Origin: Paenibacillus sp. 598K
GTDB taxonomy: Bacteria > Bacillota > Bacilli > Paenibacillales > Paenibacillaceae
Direction of reading: 5' to 3'
DNA: 39,205 bases
Assembly: GCF_003851045.1 (NCBI RefSeq)
Contig: NZ_BFBX01000049.1
Location: forward strand, 1-39,205
How positions within the stretch are numbered: position 1 is the first letter of the stretch; each line of letters begins with the position of its first letter. The notes under the pieces are model-generated. The model did no database searches and was not told the DNA's origin. It worked only from the letters and a program-made list of their open reading frames with translations. The translations under genes were made by a program, and so were the position numbers. Of the stretch, positions 33,624-39,205 are shown piece by piece.

Positions 33624-33959
33624 CTACTCGCTATCCCCGGCCAGTTCCTCGGCGTCCGCTGGCTCGTAGCGATACTCCGCCAGATCGACGCGGCCCGAGA
33701 TGGTCGTCACGCCCTCGGCGTCCAGCGACAGCTCCTGGCTCATCCGGCCGTCGGGGTCGCCGATCGCGATCTCGCCGAGCCGGTTGACGACGCGATGCCA
33801 GGGCAGCGCATGCGCCTCGCTCATGCTGTGGAGGATGCGGACGACCTGCCTGGCCGCTCGCGGCTGGCCCGCGGCTGCGGCGACCTGACCGTAGGTCATC
33901 ACCTTGCCCGCCGGGATCGCCTGGATGATGCGGATGACGGCAGCAGTGAATGGCTGCAT
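33624..33959 (-). CDS. alkyltransferase-like (ATL) DNA repair protein
   Basis: A 111-residue protein of the O6-methylguanine-DNA methyltransferase family in which the reactive Cys is replaced: PWHR stands where active enzymes have PCHR. The DNA-binding HTH (VMTYGQVAAAAGQPRAARQV) and its arginine finger are kept. Known ATL proteins cannot take up the alkyl group; they flip and mark O6-alkylguanine for nucleotide excision repair. Start ATG at 33959, eight bases after GAGAGG. It stands alone, leftward, between two rightward genes. Confidence 0.9.
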   Translation of the reverse strand: MQPFTAAVIRIIQAIPAGKVMTYGQVAAAAGQPRAARQVVRILHSMSEAHALPWHRVVNRLGEIAIGDPDGRMSQELSLDAEGVTTISGRVDLAEYRYEPADAEELAGDSE

Positions 33960-33985
33960 CTGATTCACCTCTCTTTTTGTTCAGC

Positions 33986-34001
33986 GCCTCCTTCGGGAGG
34001 C
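33986..34001 (+). terminator. hairpin terminator, rightward
   Basis: GCCTCC, TTCG, GGAGGC followed by TTTTTG: a compact rho-independent terminator with a UUCG tetraloop. It lies just upstream of the ATL gene's start on the opposite strand, so it shields the Na/Pi gene from rightward readthrough. Confidence 0.8.
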
Positions 34002-34176
34002 TTTTTGTTTACTATACCATGCCGATGTGAAGCTTGCCGGAAGGGTTGGTCGCCAAATGAGGAATTTTTCATCTTTCGACACGATTGTTTCTGAAAAAGA
34101 ATATTAACCTTTCGTAAACTCCTTTATAATAGGACGGGTATGCACGAAACCATCTTTCGTTACAGGGGGAGAGTAA

Positions 34177-35790
34177 GTGGATTGGCAGGAAGTAGCATTT
34201 AAATTCATAGGCGGACTGGGCATCTTCTTGTTCGGCATCAAGTATATGTCGGATGGCCTCCAGAAATCCGCCGGCGACAAAATGCGAGGTTTATTGGAAA
34301 AGTACACCTCCAACCCGTTCCTGGGTGTGTTGTTCGGCATCGTAGTCACGATCCTTATCCAATCATCTACCGGCACGACCGTTATGGCGATCGGCCTTAT
34401 CAATGCGGGTCTGATGACGCTGCGCCAGGCGATCGGCGTCATCATGGGCGCCAATATCGGGACGACGATGACGGCGTTTATCGTCGGCATCAAGATCGAA
34501 TCCTACGCGTTGCCGATCATCGGTCTCGGCGCGATCCTGCTCTTCTTCGTCGGACGCCAGAAGGTCAAGTATGTTGGGCAGGTTGTGTTCGGCTTCGGCA
34601 TGCTGTTCCTTGGGCTCTCGACGATGGGCAGCGGGCTCAAGCCGCTCAGCAGCCTGCCGGCCTTTTCCGACTTTATCGTCGACATGTCGCAGTACCCGAT
34701 CCTCGGCCTGATCGCCGGGACGATCTTCACTGTCATCATCCAGAGCTCTACTGCTGCGATCGGCATCCTGCAGACGTTGGCCGATGAAGGGATGATCAGC
34801 TTCCGGCACTCGCTGCCGATCCTGTTCGGCGACAACCTGGGGACGACCATCACGGCCGTACTCGCCTCGATCGGCGCATCGGTCGCCGCTCGGCGCGCAG
34901 CGCTTGTCCATGTCGTCTTTAATGTGTTCGGCGTGATTATCTTTATGACCGCCTTGCCGCTTATGTACAACTTCATTATGTGGGTCGGCGCGGATGTCAA
35001 TGTGCGTCTGCAGATCGCTTATGCGCACGGCGCATTTAACGTCGCCAACACGATGATCTTCTTCCCGCTCATCCCTTTCCTCGCCTGGATCGTCACGAAG
35101 CTCGTGCCAGGCAAGATGGAGGATCTCGAGTTCGCGCCCAAATTCCTCGACAACCGTCTGCTGGCGACGCCATCGATGGCAGTAGGGCAAGCGCAGCACG
35201 AAATATTGCGGATGGGCAAGTATGCCCGCGAGGCGCTGGAGGACGCGGCTGGCTACTTCCTGCGGAAGGACGCCAAGCTGGCCAACAAGGCGCTGCAAAA
35301 GGAGCAGCTCGTCAACGAGCTCGAGCGCAAAATTACGGACTACATGGTGCAAATCCATCAAAACGGCCTGCCCGAGGCGGACTCTGAACGGGCAAGCGGT
35401 CTGATGCATACGGTCAACGATATCGAACGGATCAGCGACCACGCCGAAAATATCGTCGAGCTGACGCAATTTTGCACGGAAAACAAGGTCGACATCTCCG
35501 ACGAGGCCGAGCAGGAGCTGAAGCAGATGATGGAGCTGGCGGATCAGACCGTCGGCAAGGCGATCTATGCGTTGGAGCATCATGACCGAGAGGCTGCGGC
35601 AGAGGTTATGGCATGCGAGGCCGAACTGGACCGGATGGAAAAGGACTTCCGCGCCGCCCATATCGCCCGTCTCAACCAAAATCTATGCTCTGGCAACTCG
35701 GGCGCGATCTTCCTCGACATCATCAGCAATCTCGAACGTGTCGGAGACCACAGCAAAAACATCGCCGAGCATGTGCTGAAAACCGACTAA
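34177..35790 (+). CDS. Na/Pi cotransporter family protein with C-terminal PhoU-like domain
   Basis: A 537-residue membrane protein. Two inverted Na_Pi_cotrans repeats carry the QSSTGTTVMAIGLINAG and QSSTAAIGILQTLADEG signatures, each followed by a GANIGTT or GDNLGTT block. About eight TM helices fill the first 310 residues, and a cytoplasmic PhoU-like helical domain the last 190 (MHTVNDIERISDHAENIVEL, SNLERVGDHSKNIAEHVL). Members carry phosphate with sodium; some export it. Start GTG at 34177 with GGGGGAGAG. The promoter region has TATAAT at 34131-34136 and TTAACC/TAAACT spaced 11 bp, a weak resemblance to Pho boxes. Confidence 0.9.
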   Translation: MDWQEVAFKFIGGLGIFLFGIKYMSDGLQKSAGDKMRGLLEKYTSNPFLGVLFGIVVTILIQSSTGTTVMAIGLINAGLMTLRQAIGVIMGANIGTTMTAFIVGIKIESYALPIIGLGAILLFFVGRQKVKYVGQVVFGFGMLFLGLSTMGSGLKPLSSLPAFSDFIVDMSQYPILGLIAGTIFTVIIQSSTAAIGILQTLADEGMISFRHSLPILFGDNLGTTITAVLASIGASVAARRAALVHVVFNVFGVIIFMTALPLMYNFIMWVGADVNVRLQIAYAHGAFNVANTMIFFPLIPFLAWIVTKLVPGKMEDLEFAPKFLDNRLLATPSMAVGQAQHEILRMGKYAREALEDAAGYFLRKDAKLANKALQKEQLVNELERKITDYMVQIHQNGLPEADSERASGLMHTVNDIERISDHAENIVELTQFCTENKVDISDEAEQELKQMMELADQTVGKAIYALEHHDREAAAEVMACEAELDRMEKDFRAAHIARLNQNLCSGNSGAIFLDIISNLERVGDHSKNIAEHVLKTD

Positions 35791-35924
35791 GGCTGATTCC
35801 GGGAACCTTGATGCGCAATAGTAGACCGTTCCTGAATGCAGGAAGCCGACGGCTAGACATGTGTATGAACCAGCGAAAACGGGTATAGATGAATACATCC
35901 TGACATCGCAAGGAGGGTTCATCC

Positions 35925-36488
35925 ATGAAAAAGCCCATCCAAGAGCTGCAAGAAAACATAAATGACATCAAGCAAGCAACCGATACGATGAAGACCGAAA
36001 TTCAAACGACCGTCGAGCTAGCCAAGCAATCCGCCGACCAGATCAAGCATGTGCTCGGCGAGCTGCGGGAGAGCCGCGAAGGCTTGAGCGCCTCGATGGA
36101 GGAAGGCAAAGCGAACGTGAACGAGCTGCGCGAGCAGACGCGAAGCGACATGCGCGAGCTGCGTGAGACGTTCCAGACCGACGAGCCGGCGAACGCCGAC
36201 GCCAAAGCGGAGAGGTTCGAGCTGGTCAAGGAGGGGAACGGCTTCGTCATCTATGGCCGCGAGGGCTTGGTCGGCGAGATCACCTATACGCCGATCGACG
36301 AGCATACATGGGCGGCCGATCATACGTATGTGACGCCGGAGTACAGGGGGCGCGATATCGCGCAGCGGCTGCTGCAACGTCTGGCCTCGGCCGCCCGCCT
36401 CGAGCACAAAAAAATCGTCCCCGCCTGCTCCTACGTGCAGGCACAGTTCCGACGCAACGTCGAATACGCCGATGTGTGGCAGCGGTAG
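35925..36488 (+). CDS. coiled-coil/GNAT (YjdJ-like) acetyltransferase fusion
   Basis: A 187-residue protein. Residues 1-85 form a long amphipathic helix with heptad pattern, rich in Glu, Lys and Gln, like the helical part of chemoreceptors or phasin-like proteins. Residues 95-187 are a small GNAT fold of the YjdJ / Acetyltransf_CG type with the acetyl-CoA loop EYRGRDIAQRLLQ and the late KKIVPACSYVQAQFRRN. The family norm is a lone GNAT domain of about 90 residues, so the fused coiled coil is unusual. Start ATG at 35925 after AAGGAGGG. A single-gene unit with its own terminator. Confidence 0.82.
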   Translation: MKKPIQELQENINDIKQATDTMKTEIQTTVELAKQSADQIKHVLGELRESREGLSASMEEGKANVNELREQTRSDMRELRETFQTDEPANADAKAERFELVKEGNGFVIYGREGLVGEITYTPIDEHTWAADHTYVTPEYRGRDIAQRLLQRLASAARLEHKKIVPACSYVQAQFRRNVEYADVWQR

Positions 36489-36586
36489 CGGGAACGCTAT
36501 TCATCGCTATATTGAGCCGCGGCTGGCTGCGGAAAATCGCATCGGGCTGTTGCTTGACAATGACAAGCAAGACATCGCATCTGCCT

Positions 36587-36636
36587 CGCTTGGCGGGATT
36601 CATCGCATCGGCCCCGCTTGGCGGGGATTCATCGCA
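36587..36636. repeat. short direct repeats downstream of the GNAT gene
   Basis: CGCTTGGCGGGATTCATCGCA (36587-36607) recurs at 36615-36636 with one inserted G. Further TATCGCATC or CATCGCATC units lie around it, and hairpins TTGCTTG/CAAGCAA (36550-36570) and CCCCGC/GCGGGG (36612-36626) overlap. Non-coding. Confidence 0.5.
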
Positions 36637-36675
36637 CCAGCTCAGCTTGACGGCGAGGTATCGCATCAGGCGCGC

Positions 36676-36705
36676 AAAGCGCATCTTCGCAAGGGGATGC
36701 GCTTT
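36676..36705 (+). terminator. terminator before the TetR gene
   Basis: AAAGCGCATC and GATGCGCTTT form a perfect 10-bp stem with a 10-base loop, followed by T. It ends transcription from the GNAT gene just ahead of the TetR promoter. Confidence 0.65.
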
Positions 36706-36716
36706 TGCCGATGCCA

Positions 36717-36748
36717 TTCTTGACTGAGTAGTCAAGAAATGATAAAGT
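36717..36748 (+). promoter_or_regulatory. TetR operator overlapping the promoter
   Basis: Perfect palindrome TTCTTGACT, GAGT, AGTCAAGAA (36717-36738) covering the -35 TTGACT (36720-36725). With a 17-base spacer follows TAAAGT (36743-36748) as -10. The layout means that bound TetR blocks its own promoter. Confidence 0.85.
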
Positions 36749-36754
36749 ACGCCT

Positions 36755-37330
36755 ATGGGCAGAAAAAGAGAATTCGATGCGGAGGTTGCTCTCCGCCAAT
36801 GTATGGAAGTGTTCTGGGCGAAAGGCTACCAGACGACCTGTCTGGACGATCTTACCGCGACGACAGGCGTCAAAAAGCAAAGTCTATACGGCGCCTTCGC
36901 CAGCAAACGGGCGTTGTTCCTGCAGGCGCTGACGCTCTACCGCGAGGATAACGTCACCCGGCTGGAGGCGCTGGCCGCCTCCGACGCTCCGCCGCTGAGG
37001 CAGCTGCAGTCCATCCGAGATTTCATCTTGAAGGGCGGAGAGACTTGCAGAGGCTGTCTCATGCTCAATACCGCGCTGGAGTTCGGCGACAGCGACGAGG
37101 AGGTGCGACGCGAGACAGAGATGATGTACGCCGAGACCGAGCGCATCCTGACGCGGATTATCCGCCGTGCGCAGGCTGAGCAGCAAGTAACCGCACGCCA
37201 TCCTGCCGACGAGCTGGCGGCTTACCTGACCAATGTCATCCGCGGCGCTCAGGTGATGGCCAAATCCGGCGCAGACCCCGACCATACCGCCGCTGTAGTC
37301 GATACCGCATTTTCCCTGATGGCTCCTTAA
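36755..37330 (+). CDS. TetR/AcrR-family transcriptional regulator
   Basis: A 191-residue repressor. HTH at about 24-48 (LDDLTATTGVKKQSLYGAFASKR); the C-terminal ligand domain has a CRGC pair (GGETCRGCLMLNTALEFG), a feature of the subgroup that often controls old yellow enzymes and answers to thiol-reactive electrophiles. The ATG at 36755 lies six bases after the -10 element and has no ribosome site, so its mRNA is probably leaderless. The gene for an OYE flavoenzyme follows 34 bases later and is likely co-regulated. Confidence 0.9.
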   Translation: MGRKREFDAEVALRQCMEVFWAKGYQTTCLDDLTATTGVKKQSLYGAFASKRALFLQALTLYREDNVTRLEALAASDAPPLRQLQSIRDFILKGGETCRGCLMLNTALEFGDSDEEVRRETEMMYAETERILTRIIRRAQAEQQVTARHPADELAAYLTNVIRGAQVMAKSGADPDHTAAVVDTAFSLMAP

Positions 37331-37364
37331 CGGGGCAACTCAAACTATCTACTGGAGGTTTATT

Positions 37365-38405
<1,041 letters not shown>

Positions 38406-38592
38406 ATGGCAGCCGAGCTGCTCTGGTGGGGCAGACTGCCGTTGCTCTCTCTCAAGAACGCCGGCAAGCGGCTTCGGCGGAAGCGACGGTACGGCTAACC
38501 GGCGGTCGGCAGATTGACGGTCCAGCCCAACGTTGTCATGGGAGGGCTGTCGACTGCTCTCTTCAGAGTAACGAATTACGGCGCCCCTTGCC
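38406..38592. other. gene-free stretch after the OYE gene
   Basis: No open frame with a ribosome site. A 30-codon frame from 38406 overlaps the OYE stop and has no recognisable content. No hairpin with a T-tract directly follows the OYE stop; the first strong terminator is at 38761. Confidence 0.4.
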
Positions 38593-38714
38593 GTCAGCTC
38601 TGGGCTGGCGATCCCTGTCGACCCACCGCAGTCAGCTCCGGGCTGACGATCCACGTCGCGCCTTGCACGTCAGCCCCGGGCTGACGATTCACATCGCGCA
38701 CGCAGTCGGCCCCC
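38593..38714. repeat. 38-bp tandem repeats with palindromic core
   Basis: Units begin at 38593, 38631, 38669 and, in part, 38705 (spacing 38, 38, 36). Each opens with a GTCAGC...GCTGAC-type dyad (GTCAGCTCCGGGCTGAC in unit 2, GTCAGCCCCGGGCTGAC in unit 3) followed by GAT and a variable 17-18 bases. Unit 4 is cut to GTCGGCCCCC. Confidence 0.65.
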
Positions 38715-38760
38715 ATTATCACCAATCGCCTGTATAACTGCACTTTCGCCGCATAACCCA

Positions 38761-38802
38761 AAGAGACCGGGCGATACGATCCGTCGTATCGCCCGGTCTC
38801 TT
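38761..38802. terminator. very strong terminator with 19-bp perfect stem
   Basis: AAGAGACCGGGCGATACGA (38761-38779), loop TCCG, then its exact reverse complement (38784-38802), followed by CTTTG rightwards and by TTTGGG leftwards. Bidirectional in principle; it closes the TetR-OYE transcript about 360 bases after the OYE stop. Confidence 0.8.
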
Positions 38803-38913
38803 CTTTGTGCCAACCGCTGTCGGTGACGAAGCCGGTACGGCTGCGTCCGTGATGCATGGCCGTTGCATCGTCAAGCTGCGTCGGACTCACGCAGTCGCCG
38901 CCGCTCAGCCAGA

Positions 38914-38951
38914 CGCCTAGCCTGACCCTAACCGCCTAGCCTGACGCTAAC
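38914..38951. repeat. 19-bp tandem duplication
   Basis: CGCCTAGCCTGACCCTAAC is directly followed by the same 19 bases with one change (C to G). A third partial unit, CCAGACACCTAGC, follows. Non-coding, low complexity. Confidence 0.55.
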
Positions 38952-39205
38952 CAGACACCTAGCTAGTAGATTGCTCCAAATGAACGTTCTCCATCTCACG
39001 TTTTACCCAAATAAAGGCCGGGATAGGTTAAAGGTAAAAGTACCTTTATTTGTGGCGAAACAGGGTAGAAAAACGGAAATAAATGCAAATGCGCACTTAA
39101 ATGAAGCTGAATTCGCCTGATGTGTGACTTTTCCCTAAAACAACTGCACTTTTGCATTAAAATCCCGATTGCACGGGCTTTGAAGCATAAATAGAGGTAT
39201 TATTG
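38952..39205. other. AT-rich noncoding segment, probable dispersed repeat
   Basis: No gene. CAAATAAAGG (39008-39017) pairs with CCTTTATTTG (39043-39052), while TAAAGGTA (39029-39036) pairs with TACCTTTA (39041-39048) in a mutually exclusive hairpin. The blocks ACTTTTC, AACTGCA and GCATTAAAATC occur here in the same order as at positions 1-57. It may be the upstream region of a gene beyond the window. Confidence 0.4.

Noticed and set aside
34105..34121. Pho box before the Na/Pi gene (TTAACC, five bases, TAAACT)
   Set aside because: Only two imperfect hexamers are seen, while PhoP normally needs four near-TTAACA repeats; kept only as a remark.
38593..38714. Possible CRISPR array
   Set aside because: The spacers between repeats are only about 18 bases and similar to one another, and there are no cas genes; a plain tandem repeat fits.

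Overview
The window looks like chromosomal DNA of a GC-rich Bacillota, most probably Paenibacillus or a close relative. The reasons are strong AGGAGG-type ribosome binding sites with frequent GTG starts, many carbohydrate ABC transporters of the LplB/YtcP and YesP/YesQ types, YesM/YesN-like two-component regulators and large AraC regulators, all of which are typical of that group. The taxonomic call is inference; there is no rRNA, tRNA, complete IS or CRISPR array in the window.

Left part (1-9.2 kb). A PopT/DUF368 lipid-carrier translocase and a small lipoprotein are followed by a 1.7-kb patchwork: a fragment of an SDR gene, a decayed reading frame, an AT-rich islet with one small two-TM protein gene, and two identical copies of a 53-bp terminator segment flanking the islet. 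Next comes a complete two-gene bacterial RNA repair operon, hen1-pnkp (transcribed leftwards). Its leader has a strong promoter, a 52-codon open frame with a good RBS and a terminator-like hairpin before hen1. An SDR gene and a MerR regulator are divergent, each with a MerR-type promoter (19-bp spacer over a palindrome).

Middle part (9.2-17.3 kb). A membrane-bound AraC regulator faces a five-gene operon: two permeases, a solute-binding lipoprotein, a DUF1861 protein and a GH130 mannoside phosphorylase. This is a beta-mannoside uptake and phosphorolysis unit. Phased TGAAA-type repeats lie in the divergent promoter region.

Polysaccharide lyase locus (17.3-29.5 kb, all leftwards). It holds two ABC permeases, an FAD-dependent oxidoreductase, a YesM-like kinase, a YesN-like response regulator, a secreted PL8 lyase with all four catalytic residues, and a solute-binding lipoprotein. 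A shared ~34-bp motif lies 77-84 bp upstream of the start codons of permease 1, the lyase and the binding protein, always 16-17 bp before a -10 element. It is the best candidate operator of the kinase/regulator pair and ties three separate transcripts into one regulon. A consensus CcpA cre site sits just after the lyase promoter.

Right part (29.6-39.2 kb). An operon of a Gfo/Idh/MocA dehydrogenase and two sugar isomerase/epimerase-like TIM barrels is divergent from an AraC/cupin regulator. It is followed by an alkyltransferase-like DNA repair protein (PWHR active site), a Na/Pi cotransporter with PhoU tail, an unusual coiled-coil/GNAT fusion, and a TetR-OYE pair whose TetR mRNA appears leaderless. 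The last 800 bases carry no gene but hold palindromic 38-bp tandem repeats, a very strong terminator and a dispersed-repeat-like AT-rich segment that shares ordered blocks with the first 60 bases.
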